Positions 13,492 to 26,622 are shown, counted from the first letter of the stretch. The stretch: DNA of 64,000 nt from Syncephalis fuscata (GCA_025786725.1 JAHLTZ010000020.1:372001-436000); one strand, 5' to 3'. The notes: a model not told the origin generated them from the sequence alone. Program-made: numbers and translations.

Positions 13492-16400
13492 TATTACCGG
13501 AGTTTTTTAAATAGCTATTAAGCTAGCTATGCCTTTAAATGATATATGGTATTGACTTGGTAATAGCTGCTATAATACCACAAATAGTGTTACGGACAAG
13601 TTGAACAAAAACGATCTATACTACGTGTGTTGCAAGAGGTGGTCGCTAGTGTGTAAGCTGCTAGCTATTCCAGTGGTGTCACCCGGTAATCTAAACAAAC
13701 AAGTAAACTCAGCTTGGCCGGAATGTAAAGTATTCTAGCTGACAATCAAGCTGAAATAAACTGGCGATATACTGCTCGTAGGCAACAACCTAATAGAAAC
13801 GGTGAAATGATATTAGAGATTAGTAGCGGTATTAATAATAGAAAGTGTAGAGGGCGTAGTAGAGATAGAGAGTATATCGTTTGGTCAAACGACAACAAAT
13901 GGACAAGCAATCTATGTATGGTGTGCGTGTGCGTGTGCGTGTGTGTGTATTTTATGCGTGTGCTTTATCGAGCGTGCAGACGGAGAAATAAGTAATACGG
14001 TACGGATAGAAGTTGCTTGTCGTTATACTGTCGTTGCAGTTTATCGACTATGCAGGCACGAGTTAGATGAGTGGCGGACAAGTTCAGGGAATATTGCTGT
14101 TACTACTACAATATGCACTTTGAAGCGATAGAGTGGGAGTTACTGTTTCAATCGAAGCTATTGATGTTGTTTACTTTGGCAAAAGCGCGTGAAAATGGCC
14201 GTTAATGGAAAATCAGAGAGATAGTGAGCAAAAAAAGATAGTCGTCCGTGAAAGGAATGAGCGTTACCAAATAGAACGATATAGCACTAACAAAGGTATT
14301 TAAAAGTAAAAGGCTGGCTTGTCAATGGAAATAAACGATGGATGTTACAGAATAGACTGGACAAGGCGAACAGAGCAAAGAATGTTTGGCCAATAGAATC
14401 TAGCAATTCTATTCAATATTGGTATTTTGGATAGCTATTTAGCAAACAGACTATTTATATATGGAATGCTCTCAATAGATCAATAATCAATGGTCCAGAC
14501 ACGGCGACTAGAGACTAGACAATAATAATAACAATAATAAAGACTATTGCTATTGTTATTGACCCAAGCGCCGAACTGTATCAAAGCTATGCATAGAATT
14601 CGTGTAACTGCTAAACAGGATGCCACCTTGATCACCCAAATCACAACCTGCTTACTGTTCTACAAGCGAATTGCTTGATGATAAGTCCACGTGAAGCCGT
14701 AGTGATAAAATATATCAATAGTGGCGAAGGAATAAAATCAAGAGTGTGGACGTATGTCTGTGTGTATGGATGTCAGCATGTGTGTGCGTACGTGTACGAT
14801 GTGTATGATGCGTGCGTGATAAAAGACCCAGCTGGCCGGCAGATGGAAGATTGACGGCGTGTTTTCACCAACCACAATGACAAAGAATGTATATGTGGTA
14901 TATGATGCTATAATGGTGATGCTGCTAATGAAAATATCAATGCGACTGTGTGGAGAACAATGGTATAAGTGCAGAAACGACGATAGACACGTGTACCGAT
15001 GAAATGAAGAAGGAAAGAAAGAAATTGAGTCGAGCGATACAGTGAAAAGAACGGCGATAAAAGTTAAAACATGCTATTTAGATGGTAGATTATGAATGTC
15101 CAATTTTCGGCTATTCCCAATGATGTGAATGAATCTCATGCACATGCATAGCCGGGCTCGGCCAAGGATGAAAAAAAACATAGTAAAAGGCGAACAAGTT
15201 AACGCGGGGTAAGCAATATGCGTCTGATAAGCATCATAAGCAAAAGCAGTAAAACTATCTTGTCTTGGCGCTTAAACACAGAGGAGACTAGCCAGTCAAC
15301 GTGGATTAAAGTCAAAACATTTATATAAATTAAATAAATATTGTAGCTGCAGCTGTAGGACAATGCATGGATAATAATGTTGTGTAATACAATTACTTTT
15401 CGTCATATTAATCATACTTACGGTGATGGTATTGGTGTAATAAAAAGCCGATACTTTCAAAAATAGAAATAAACGACAACAATAGTTTGATTTCTATAGG
15501 CTGACCTATGGATAGAGGTACTAAAGGTCAATTACGGAAAAAGTAGACAACAATCTATGGAGGAGAGAAAGATACGGAAAATAATAGGGCGAAAATGCAG
15601 TGCTGTAAAAGCGAAAGGGAAAGGCTGGTCTGTCCTCAGTTTGGTTTTTAACATTGCGCTGGCAGTAGATATCGGTGCTTCGTTGTTACACCGTTAAACG
15701 ATAGACCGAACAGCGACATGAGACCCTTGCTCTACTGGCACCACATGTTTGACACATCCTTGAACCGATGATGCTACAAAGGAGATGGATAGGGCGAGAT
15801 GTATCAAACAATGCCGCATGTCAGGTCATTGATAATTCTTAACCACTATACTAAAAAGTTGGATCCATGTGTAATCCATAGATCCACACTGACCGATAGC
15901 TATAGATAGATAAAGAGAGAGAGAGAGGAAGGTAGGTAGGTAGGTAGGTAGAGATGGGCACATTGATGTGCACACGATACTTTCACGGCCATTTTGCAAA
16001 GCATTGGCCATAGATGGTTTGGAAAATACAGAAATAGTAGTAGCATGGACGACGATTATAGTAACCATGTGTATGTACATACACACAATGCTGTAGCTCC
16101 ACGCGAATCGAGGTCAAAGCGTCGTTGACCTACATTTGCCATGTGGCCTACAGCGTGGCATTGTAGCGCTCTTCATAAATGATAATACAATGGCGCCATT
16201 GTACATTAAACAGCTACAAGGGCATTGTACAGATATCGACATGTAAATAATATTGATACAAGCATTAATTAGTAATACTTCAATGTGTTTATCAATTAAT
16301 TAATTAACTTATAATTATATCTTTGGTTACAAATAAAAAGATGGAAATAAAATAGTATTGAACTGAGTATATAATTTAATTAGATAATGCCTTTAACGAT

Positions 16401-16568
16401 GATTATATCAAAATACAGCTCAAATGGTATTAACGATTTTAAAGCAATTAAAACTAATTATTTGTATTTGATTTATTTTTTACGTTTATTCAACTTTTGA
16501 ACCAACCATCAACTCCTTGCAATCTAGCCACCAAAAACTGTTGTTGCTATTACTGTTACTTTATTGTC
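13492..16568. other. 3.1-kb non-coding spacer (RhoGEF 5' region, Mic12-like promoter)
   Basis: Divergent spacer between the RhoGEF and the Mic12-like gene. It holds microsatellites: alternating GTGTGCGTGTGC at 13920-13948, (AG)n at 15915-15930, and five GGTA/GTAG units at 15932-15951. ORFs of 60-86 codons here show no family features or splice-consistent context. I see no tRNA, rRNA or transposon arm. Confidence 0.4.
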
Positions 16569-17043
16569 ATGTCACGTACAGCTGCCTTTATATGCGGCGG
16601 CGTAGTGGCTGGTGGCGCTATCTACTTTCAACGTACGTACGTAAAAGATGACGTTCGTATGTTGCGCAGTCGTCTTCGTTCGGCAAGTGATCAATTGAAT
16701 TTTGCACTTAGTAAAAAGCCGGTAAGTAATACTGCAACGCGATAGCTATAAAGCCAGTATCTAGACGAAGAATAGCTAAATAGTGGCGATCTTTATATGA
16801 ATCTTGTCTCTTACACGATTGCTTGTATAGTATGTATCGGCTGAAACTGCGGCCAAAGAACATATTTACACACCGGTAGCGGCGCCGAATTCGACACTTC
16901 ATCGATTACGCCGATTGTGGCGCGAGCGTGTTGTACCTGAATGGCGTGAACGCTGGAATGGTGGCGTTACAAGCGTGGCCAACCATCTTACATCGATGGA
17001 GGTAGATGTAGAGAAACTAGCAGTACGCACAAGATCGACATAG
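16569..17043 (+). CDS. Small mitochondrial inner-membrane protein, Mic12/Aim5-like
   Basis: 121 residues from two exons (16569-16721 and 16831-17043, 109-nt intron). An N-terminal hydrophobic Gly-rich helix (AAFICGGVVAGGAIYF, residues 5-20) is followed by a basic helix and a C-terminal segment LRRLWRERVVPEWRERWNGG. One membrane span near the N-terminus plus a conserved Trp/Arg helix '..L...W...V' resembles fungal MICOS subunit Mic12 (Aim5), which organises crista junctions; sequence similarity is weak, so the call is tentative. The start is the first ATG before the membrane helix; an upstream in-frame codon would bury the helix internally. It could instead be another single-span mitochondrial protein. 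Confidence 0.5.
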
Positions 17044-17306
17044 TTGCTTCGTTTTGCACTATTTTTCGTTAAATAAAAATGCAGCATTTATTAATAATAC
17101 GTATAAATCTTATGAATGGTAAAAATTATCGTAAAAATTAACGTATTAATAGTATTAATAGTATTTAATTCATGTTACAATATCGTTAATAATCCATTGG
17201 TAAAAATAGGTTTAAGGAGGAATACGATTACGTTGTTTTTCTGTTTTTCTTCTTGTTTGTCCCTCCAGTTTTATACTGATAGCAATATAGCCGTAGTAAC
17301 CGCAGT

Positions 17307-18929
17307 ATGACTACCGCGCGTATTCAAGTTTTGCCTACTGAAAGTGCAGTCAAATTGGCTTATGCCTACTGCACCAATGTACATGCCCATATTGCTCTTG
17401 AATCCGTTGACTCGGCAGAGGTAGCATATTTGATCACTGTATAGATCTATTTATATTAATCTTTAAACGTTAGAAACCGATCTTGGCTCTAGAAGACGGT
17501 ACCAAGGTTGAGGGTGCAAATACCATTCTTATCCACCTGGCAACATTGCAAGGCGACCATTTGACTGGTACCTCGCAAGCTGACGGTGCTGAGGTTTGTT
17601 TTCTAGTATCAATCGATGATTGAACGATATGTAACTGTTTTATTTAGATACACCAATGGTTGACCAGTTCTGCTGAGGCTTCCGAGCATGCGGCACTTGC
17701 CAAGGTAATCTAGATTGATCCAGTATAGAGATTAGCTAATTTATAATGATATATTATTTGGAAACGGAATAGCGTTTGAACGAGCACCTTGTTACACGTA
17801 CCTATCTGGTCAACAATCATTTGACTGTAGCAGATATTGCTTTGTATGCACGTATCTATGCATTTATGGTAAATTTAGCCTGGATTAATTATTAATATAG
17901 CTCATTTTATGCAATATACCAGACTTCGTTAAATGCCCAGCGTCGTTATGCTTTGAATGACTTTTCAAGATGGTTCAATCATATCCAAAATACGCTTTCC
18001 ATGGAGAACTTGCAGGCTGCCGGTCTTGCACGCATTGAAATTGATCTAAATGCGCCAAAGGTATGGATATTTATAGAATATATATATATATATTGCTGAT
18101 TATTTCTATTATAGCCAGTTGCTGCTGCTAAGGTTGATAAGAAAGCGGCAAAAAAGGATACTGATGCTGCAGCTGATGAAAAGGCCGGCAAAAAGGAAAA
18201 GAAGGAAAAGAAGGAAAAGAAAGAAAAGAAAGGTATGTTATATTGACATTATAATGGAATAAACACGCTTAAACTTACTATATCAATGATAACATAGCTG
18301 ATGCGGCTGGTAGTGCTGCTGCTGCTGCCCCTCAAGCACCGGTCATTTCTCAGATTGATCTGCGTGTCGGCCGTATTGTCGATTGTAAACGTCACGAAGA
18401 TGCTGAATCGTTGTACGTCGAACGTATCGATGTGGGCGAAGATGAACCTCGAGTTGTTATCAGTGGCCTAGTCAACTTTGTGCCATTAGAAGCTATGCAG
18501 AACCGTGAAGTTATTGTCATGTGCAACTTGAAACCAGTCAGGTAGGTGGCACTAATTATGGATAATAAATCAGCTGACGCTGGGATATGCATATATACTG
18601 GACGAATGATGTAAAGTATGCGCGGCATCAAGTCATTTGGCATGGTGATGTGTGCCAGCTTACCTGATGGTAGCAGTGTTGAACCATTGTCGCCACCAGC
18701 CGGTGCCAGTCCAGGTGACCGTGTCTACTTTGAAGAATTCCGTGAAGGCCAGCCAGACGCCCAACTTAATCCAAAGAAAAAGATTTTTGAGACGTTTAAG
18801 CCAGGCCTAAAGACAAACGATGATCGCGAGGCCACATGGGTGTCGCCTGAAGGCAAAGTCCATAAAATGTTTGCTGCAGATCATGGTGTTGTTGTTTCCC
18901 GCAGCATTGCTGGCGGTCAAATTAGCTAG
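17307..18929 (+). CDS. ARC1: Arc1/AIMP1-like aminoacyl-tRNA synthetase cofactor
   Basis: Cytosolic cofactor that binds tRNA and docks aminoacyl-tRNA synthetases. Eight or so exons. The N-terminal ~190 residues are GST-C-like (IHQWLTSSAEAS; NNHLTVADIALYARIYAFM, the helical signature of synthetase-complex GST domains). A Lys/Glu-rich linker follows (KKEKKEKKEKKEKK around 18190-18230), then an EMAPII/OB-fold tRNA-binding domain (QIDLRVGRIVDCKRHEDAESLYVERIDVGE, MRGIKSFGMVMCAS, PGDRV, LNPKKKIFETF). This GST-linker-OB order is that of yeast Arc1. The methionyl-tRNA synthetase catalytic core is absent, so this is the cofactor and not a synthetase. The final exon starts at about 18615 after an AAAG acceptor. 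Stop 18927-18929. Confidence 0.88.
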
Positions 18930-19521
18930 AATAGCCAGCTAGAACTGGAGTTAATACTGTTGCTGTACAAATGTACATGTGACAGCTACCAAATAAATGA
19001 CAGCTATTTCAAATTAATATCTATGGTCACATTAACTGTATCTTCTGATGTACAAGCTACCCACGTGCACACTGTAACTGGTATTCATGGCCGCATGGTT
19101 ATAGGAGTATTGGGGGTAAAAGCTGTCACAGTGTAATAACATACCTGTATTAGTTAATTATAACATGCTGTAACCGCTGGTGTATTTGTGTAAGGGCGAC
19201 TATCTGGCCAATCCGATCTCAGCAGGTCAAACATTTTCGGCTTTAACATCTAATCCATCAGTTTAAATCGTAAAAAAAATCTATTTATTTAACAAAGCTT
19301 TTACTGCATTGCATTTGCGCATCAGTTTTCTATACTTTTTTGTCGTTTTATTTATCTGCTATAGTGTTACGATTTTTATTATATCTCTATTGTCGCTAAC
19401 GTGCTATTATCTAGAATAGATTCGCTTAGTTAACGCGTTTTTATTCATCGTCTATTTAGTTACTGTCCTATTATTGCCGCTGAAATAATTCATTTTTTGA
19501 TATTATTTTGCCAATTTTAGG
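18930..19521. promoter_or_regulatory. Arc1 3' flank and NhaC-like promoter
   Basis: 592-nt spacer. AATAAA at 18991-18996 fits polyadenylation of the upstream gene. A T-rich stretch at 19310-19380 and AATTTTAGG directly before the NhaC ATG could mark the promoter and a 5' UTR intron acceptor. No ORF or RNA gene seen. Confidence 0.4.
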
Positions 19522-22048
19522 ATGACTCGATACCCGCTTAAGCGGTGTTTGACCACGCTTGGTTTACTATGCCTTGCTGTTGGTACTTTGGCTCAAACGG
19601 CCAATAACAACAATAACAATAACAGTACGACTAACGCTTCAACAGGCTTGCCGACAAAGCTACAAGTAATAGCGCCGAAAGTAGCACTGATTGGTGAAGA
19701 AGTGGTGCTAAAGGTCAAAGTATCTTGGCCCGCCAACGAAACGCACAGCAATGGCGATAAAATTCCTTATATAATCACACAGGGAACACGACCTGGTGAT
19801 CCACAGCTTGGTCAGGGACAATTTGTGCGTGCTGACAAAACAGGTGCACTCGCCACTGAGGTTGAGCTTGAACCATTCCTTATAGAATCATCTGGTGCCT
19901 ATAAATTAACCGTACACATTGGCAATGACCAAGTTCGTTTGACGAGCAATCCAGCCAACAAACAGCCTGATGCTACACTCCATGCAGTTCCAGGCTGGCT
20001 TACATTGGTGCCAATTATTATACTTATTGCCGTTGCGCTTCTTACAAAACAAGTATTACTTGCGCTTTTTTGTGGTGTTTTCCTTTCAGCCATGTTTATC
20101 AATTTCTACAATCCACTTACAGGATTTCTGCGTGCTACCGACTATTATATGGTTGAAGCACTAAGTGATCCTGATCACGATAAAGTGTTACTTTTTACCT
20201 GGTTCCTTGCTGGACTTATTGCACTCATTCAACGTAGTGGTGGCGCTGAAGGTCTTGCTCAGCTTGTAACACGTTGGGCCACCAGTCGTTGGCGCGGTCT
20301 TTGGGTCACTTTCATTTTGGGCATGATTATATTTTTTGATGGTAAGTGGCAAAATATTATTTATTAGTAGCTTTGTTTTATGATAATCATCTATCTTATC
20401 TATTGCTAATAATTTAAATTAATAATAATAATTTAATTCTTTTATTAACAATGCTTTATTTTTAGACTTTGCTAGTTGTCTAATTGTCGGTACAAATATG
20501 GTTCAAGTAACCGATCTATTGAAGATTTCTCGAGAAAAGCTAGCCTTTTTTGTGCACGCCACCTCCTCACCGCCAGCATCACTTGCGCCAGTATCATCAT
20601 GGATTGGCTACGAAGTTGGATTGATCGCTGATGAGCTACGTAAGCTTGGTAACACAGCTGATCCATTTATGATATTCTTGAAAACAATTGTTGGCCGATT
20701 CTATCCAATTTTCATGCTTATCTTCCTTGTTGCACTTAATGTGCTAAAACGTGACTTTGGCCCAATGCTTACAGCTGAACGTCGTGCCTATCGTACAGGT
20801 CAGGTTGCGCCAGATAAAAATAACCGCACCAACGACAATGACGACACCAGCTGCAATTCCGACAAATGTGAGGGCGGTATTGCTTCCAGTGTTATGCAGC
20901 GCATTTTCCGTCGTCGTAAAAACCGACCACTTGAAACTATCCCTGAGGAAATGAGCGAAAAGAAAGACACAGAAACTGAGACCATTGTATCGATTAACGA
21001 TAACTTTGATAAAATGGATGACCAGAGAAGTGTTGAAAGTGACGAATTGATTGAAGATCCAGTGCGTCCAATTGCTGGCAAGCCGCGCCGTTGGTTCAAC
21101 GCAGTATTGCCCATTGCCATCAATGTATTTTTGATTATTTTAGGCATTCTCGTCACAGGTTATTACGCAACACTTAAATTAAAACAGGCAGGCGAGGCTG
21201 TCAGCATTGATATTGCAACAATGGCCGGTAATGGCGATTCCTACGGTGCACTTATCTACGCTTCACTATTTACATCTATCTTTAGTATTATTCTTTATAA
21301 GGTTCAAAATATTTTAACAATTAACGATGTAAGTTATTAGCTACTATTTTTCTATTGTTTTTATATATACTTACTTGCTATTTATTTATCTATTTTCTAG
21401 TCGCTACAGCACTGGGTCATTGGCATCAAAGAAATCTTTGAGCCCGTATTGATTCTTGTACTTGCTTGGGCCATTGGCACCGCGCTAAATGAGCTACGCA
21501 CAGCTCATTTTATCGTCGGTGTGCTTCGTGGCTCGTTGGACCCACGTATTATGCCAACGCTGGTCTTTATTACTTCTTGTGTCATTTCTTTTGTTACTGG
21601 TACGTCCTGGGGCACGATGGCCATTCTATTTCCTTTGGCCATTCCTCTTGCTGCGGCTTTGCAACCCGGCAGCGAAGCAGCCATTGTTGATACCGTTGCC
21701 AGTATTCTTACTGGTGCGATTTTTGGTGATCAATGTTCGCCCATTAGCGGTACAAGTGTTATGAGTGCGTTGTCGTCGAAATGTCCTTTGCCGGCACATG
21801 TCACGACTCAATTGCCATACGCACTTGTGGTTGCACTTGTCTCAATTGTCTTTGGTTACTTGCCAGTCGGTTTCCGTCTCTATCCGGCCGGCGTAGCAAT
21901 TCCAGTAGGTGCTGCAGCGATATTTATTATTATCTTTTTGTTTGGGTCCAAAGTTGAACTCGATGAAGGCGAAGTTGAAGAAAATGCAATCGAACGCGTT
22001 TGTAATTTATTCCGTCGTATTGCAACAATGTTCCGGTCCAAGAAGTAA
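19522..22048 (+). CDS. NhaC-family Na+/H+ antiporter with extracytoplasmic N-terminal domain
   Basis: Predicted polytopic cation/proton antiporter, 776 residues from three exons (19522-20341, 20466-21328, 21401-22048). A cleavable signal (LTTLGLLCLAVGTLAQ) and Asn-rich stretch lead to a ~110-residue beta-type extracytoplasmic domain (IAPKVALIGEEVVLKVKVSW). The membrane part starts at WLTLVPIIILIAVALLTKQ. NhaC signatures: FDDFASCLIVGTNMVQVTD (bacterial form ..DDYAN.L.VG..), KISREKLAFFVHATSSPPA, SSWIGYEVGLI, GTSWGTMAILFPLAIPL and IFGDQCSPISGTSVMSA. A ~110-residue charged cytosolic loop (20780-21070) splits the transporter core. The first exon ends inside the FDD motif. Likely plasma or vacuolar membrane; substrate Na+ (or Li+) is inferred from the family. 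Confidence 0.87.
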
Positions 22049-22126
22049 TTGATACAGATGATTATATTAAATAAAAGCCATTATTATAATATAATTATAC
22101 TACATTAACCATTTAGCAATAAAAAC

Positions 22127-23162
22127 AATATTTTATTTAGTTAATTGTATTATTCATTAATGTTAATGCTATTACATTAATAAATGTATACTGTGCTATT
22201 TCAATTTTAACTTTTTGTTTTGAGTTTGTGGTACCTGATGTCTATTTAGTTATAGTATTTACTATGTATATACATGTGTCATTTAACATTATTATAAAAT
22301 TAAGTTATAACAATTTGTTATCAATGTATTTATAATTTGGCGATCAAATGACTACATTTAATAGCATTCGCGTAATTGAACTGCACATTTAATCTATTAA
22401 ACATAGAAATAGATAGTGAGTTATATTGGTCATCAAATTTATTATAATAATTATCCTATATAAATATATACTGTAAATATCGCCATATTACTACATCATT
22501 GCAGTATTGCAATATTGGTACTTGTATTTTTTTATTTATAATATTTTTAAATGACAGTAAAGTTATACGTAGTACTATTAACATTTTATTGATTTAGTTG
22601 TTTTTATTTTTTAATTAAAATGCCATTGTATTTTACCACCTGATTACGCTAAAATCACTTTTTAATACTGTAGCATACTTTTATAGCATTAGCTTTATAG
22701 CTTTACTTTTAAATTTGTAAACTACACTTTACTGTCATTTAAAAATATTATAAATAAAAAAATACAAGTACCAATATTGCAATACTGCAATGATGTAGTA
22801 ATATGGCGATATTTACAGTATATATTTATATAGGATAATTATTATAATAAATTTGATGACCAATATAACTCACTATCTATTTCTATGTTTAATAGATTAA
22901 ATGTGCAGTTCAATTACGCGAATGCTATTAAATGTAGTCATTTGATCGCCAAATTATAAATACATTGATAACAAATTGTTATAACTTAACTTTATAATAA
23001 TGTTAAATGACACATGTATATACATAGTAAATACTATAACTAAATAGACATTAGGTACCACAAACTCAAAACGAAAAGTTAAAATTGAAATAGCACAGTA
23101 TACATTTATTAATGTAATAGCATTAACATTAATGAATAATACAATTAACTAAATAAAATATT
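22127..23162. mobile_element. Foldback element, copy A: two 437-nt inverted arms
   Basis: Left arm 22127-22563 and right arm 22726-23162 are inverted copies of equal length that differ at only a few bases (for example CTGATGTC versus CTAATGTC after GGTACC, and one T/C near GTTTTGAG). A 162-nt AT-rich loop (22564-22725) separates them. There is no ORF, so the element is non-autonomous. It lies between the converging 3' ends of the antiporter and pyridoxal kinase genes. The arm core (TCACTATCTATTTCTATG..TTAATAGATT and ATTACGCGAATG.TATTAAATG) recurs in copies B to E. I could not find a clear target-site duplication. Confidence 0.88.
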
Positions 23163-23257
23163 TGGCCTATTACAATCTGGCGTGGAATTAAACTAAATGA
23201 TAAAGCAATTATTTAAACAGCTAAATGTACACAGGTATTATAGAAACAATGCGTTAT

Positions 23258-24545
23258 TTATTCATCAAATGCTTCTATTTTAAGATTTATAAAGACTGAT
23301 TCGATTAGATTGCGACACTCTATGAGTCGCAACTCACAGGCTCTTGCTATGGCTGAATCACCGCGCATTGGAGCATTGGGCGGTATATCACGCTGGTAGG
23401 AAAGTGTATGAGTTAGAATACGCGTCATACTACCTAGTACTATTTGACAGGCACGCGCTAGTGTATTATTATCATGACGAGAGCCATCATTGTTGGTGCT
23501 GGTAGCCTCGCGCGATATCTCATCGAGTCGGGCCAGTAAAAGAGCAGCAAACAAATCACCCGTGCCAGTAAAACTGCCATTTAATTTTGGAAATCCAATT
23601 TTGAATCGTACGCATTTGCCAGTATCCGACTGTCGCTCACTACCAAATAAATACATTGTATTGCTCGGTGCATTTTCAAGTTCAGCACTACTAATAACAA
23701 TGTAGCGTGGACCAATATCATGTAATTCATTTAGCACCTGGCTAATATCTGTTTCCGTCTTTAAGCTACGGCCCATAAGTAGTCTGTAATTATTGTAATA
23801 GTACATGAATAACTAGCTATTATTAAGAGGCAATTCAAACCAACGTACTCGACTTCAAATTGATTCGGTGTAATGACATCGGCAATCGGCAGTAGAATGT
23901 CACGGTAGATAGGAATAACATCGGTCGATACATAGACAACGCCAGCATCGCCCATAACAGGATCGCATACTAGATTAGCATTATATTTAGGCTTACTCAA
24001 TCATTTTATGATACACTAATCATCATTACCATAGATCAAAGATGGATTTTTAGCACGTAGTTCACGTACTGTATTGGCAATCGTCTTAAGCGATTCAGGC
24101 GAACCATTATAGCCTATATAGCATTATTAACATAGCATATTATATTCATAAACACTATAGTACCCGTCAAAACATGCGAATAATTAAATAGTTCATTGGC
24201 TTTAAGGCCGCCGATAAGTTCGCCAACGTCCTCGGCTGTTAATCTCTGTCCAGCAAGTAATTTGTATCCTAAATAACAAATAGAAACAAAATAAATAATA
24301 AGTATTGCATATATATATATATATATATATACGCATTACCTGAATGATTCGAAAATTGAACGGTATTCAAAGGATCGACGTCAAAGCCAAGTAGTTGGAG
24401 TGGAAAGGTGGCGCATTTATTGCCTATATAAATAGACATTGATTAAAACGGTGCCTATAACAGACTAAACGTATCTACGTACCAACATAGCCTGAAACAA
24501 CATGGGATTGAATTGAAGAACGCGCTTACGAGCAGGTGACTCCAT
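23258..24545 (-). CDS. BUD16: Pyridoxal kinase (vitamin B6 salvage)
   Basis: ATP-dependent phosphorylation of pyridoxal/pyridoxine/pyridoxamine in the cytosol. Exons: 24545-24483, 24423-24340, then about 24270-24170, 24110-24030, 23990-23860, and the last ending 23258. Ribokinase-like features: [19 protein letters not shown] near the N-terminus, [21 protein letters not shown] (completed across the last intron) and the anion-hole/catalytic motif [16 protein letters not shown]. The family runs about 310-330 residues and this fits. In exon 1 the frame shifts near 24517 (GTTCTTCA where GTTCTTTCA restores ...RVLSIQSH), best read as a dropped T in a run. It is tail-to-tail with the antiporter gene, with foldback copy A between them. 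Confidence 0.9.
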
Positions 24546-24690
24546 ACTGGCAAGGAATTTAAACAAGGTCAAGTAATTTGTAATAGTATGTTAAAAAGCA
24601 CTAATAAGCCATTTAAAAACTCATTTATTAAATAGAAAATTTATTTCCAAGCCAAAATGATGCGAATAAGCATGCCATGCAATTTAGTGA

Positions 24691-26234
24691 CTAAGCACTA
24701 GGAGAAACACCCTTCGTGGGCGTCTCCTTCAGTGTGTCTTGCCAGACACGGCCTTGATGCTCTTCACCAAAGAATACGACTAGCACTGTGATGTCATCAC
24801 GGTACCCACGACTTTTAGGAGCAGGAATGCTAAGCAGCTGAGCCGTTTTATGTGAATCACGGCCACCGAATGCGTTGCGTACTAAGCTGGTCGCTGCGTT
24901 TTTCTCTTCATATGACCACTTATCAGCTAGACGTGACTTTTCATCGACGTAACCGGCAACGACCTCGACAATTTCTTCGTTTGATAGATCGTCGTAAAGA
25001 CCATCGGTTGCAATTACCATAAATCGATCATTTGGTGCAATTTTATGTGTAGTTACTACGGGACGAGCAGTAACATAAGGCGGTGTTTTAAAATGCGGAG
25101 ACGACGCGCGGATTTGTGGGAAATAGTCGGCAAATATTTGCTTTTGTATTTCGAGTGACCATTTGTAACGTGCATCGCCAAAAGCACGCAACGGTTCTAT
25201 ATAAATTATAATGAATATTAAATATTAAATAACGAATAATGAATAATTAACTTACGTAGTCCACCCAGTACACGCTTGTTTAATAGTACTGTATCTTCTT
25301 CACCTGGATGTTCACTCATAATACGCTTTCTTTCAGATGGATTATCGGCCGTTTGATCTTCACTTAGTACTTCAGCGCGCCATTGTCCTTGTTCGTACCG
25401 ACCTATAATAGCACGACTATCACCAGTCACTGCAACTGTTACTTCACGTCGTGGTGTATTTACATAAGTAAGCAAGGCACAAGCGCCGTTCATAGCACGT
25501 TCCAGCCAAGTGGCCGTCTCTTCAAGCTCTTTTTCGTCGTCAAATTCTCCCGGACGCTTCATGCCCAGAGCTGCCAAACGCTTCACACTGCCTTGCACCA
25601 TTTGATCATCTATAAACACGAATGCATCTTCGATTGCCTTTCTAACGGCTGTTTGATCTGCATCTTTAGGTAGTCTAGCGAGCGATTCGCCTACTTGAGC
25701 TGGCAGTGCTTTAGATATCCATTTTGAGCATGCACCGCCAGCATGACCATCAAATACACCGAACAAATGGCCAGAGCCATCTGTCAACGCGTTTTGACAG
25801 TAATAATCTTCACACGGATTATTGGATGGTAACTGGCTTTGTTCGATACGTTTTATCAGTGGATGGAAAGGTAAATCCACACTTCTTTCTCTTGCTTGTA
25901 GTCGGCGTGCTATTTCTTCGGCTGTTGGTAGATGATACGGCCAAGCATCTTGCTTATTGCGATCACTTTGTTGTTGAGACTTGTTTGACGTGTTGTAGTA
26001 GCGGCGCCATACATAATAGCCGCTGCCGGCCAATGCTGCGGTGCCGCAAGCACCTAACAGCGCTTTTGAACTGCTGAGTTTGGTGGCTGGTCGGTCGCCC
26101 GCTGAGCTATAACGTCGTGTCTGTGCGATAATAGCTCGGCTGACTCCAGCTGTCAGCGTAGGACTAGTAGGGACAATTGACCGCGTCAGTAGACCGGCCA
26201 ACGGCTTCTGTAGCCGAATGGTAGATGACATCAT
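24691..26234 (-). CDS. PTC5: Mitochondrial PP2C phosphatase, Ptc5/pyruvate dehydrogenase phosphatase-like
   Basis: Metal-dependent Ser/Thr phosphatase, 494 residues from two exons (26234-25256 and 25196-24691). The N-terminus is Arg/Ser-rich without acidic residues and ends ...AQTRRYSS, a mitochondrial targeting signal, followed by a membrane helix (LLGACGTAALAGSGYYVWRRYY). PP2C motifs in order: ED near residue 140, FGVFDGHAGG (metal-binding Asp and Gly), VAVTGDSRAIIG, LGGLQPLRAFGDARYKW across the intron, FMVIATDGLYD and YRDDITVLVVFF. The motif GGL.P.RAFGDARYKW typifies the pyruvate dehydrogenase phosphatase branch. The start is the first ATG of a GTG-ATG-ATG run. It is divergent from the Aim19-like gene. 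Confidence 0.9.
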
Positions 26235-26622
26235 CACAAAGTGTGTTGCGGAACTAGATGATATTAAAAGTAAAGAAGCAATATATTAAGTGTTGTGTTA
26301 TAAGGTTTTTATTATTTGTTTGGATCTATTTGACTCCTACATTTTTATTTACTTCTTCATCTCATTTTAACATGTATATATTGCATTATTTATTTAAATG
26401 TTTGGTATTATTACTAATACAATGTTCTGCTAAATTCAATCAATTCTATTCCATTGAAATGATAATGTTATTATATTGCATTAACATTTATTGTGAATGG
26501 CGGTTTAAACACAAATCAGCTATTTAAATTGGTACAATTGATTGTGTAAAAGATTTATTGCCCTGGGGGTGTCAAAGCAATGTTCAAAACCATTGTTGCT
26601 ACTATTTTACATTATCGACATC
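26235..26622. promoter_or_regulatory. shared promoter of PP2C and Aim19-like genes
   Basis: 388-nt AT-rich spacer between two divergent start codons of mitochondrial proteins, compatible with co-regulation. A short ORF (26258-26527) has no recognisable features. Confidence 0.4.
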
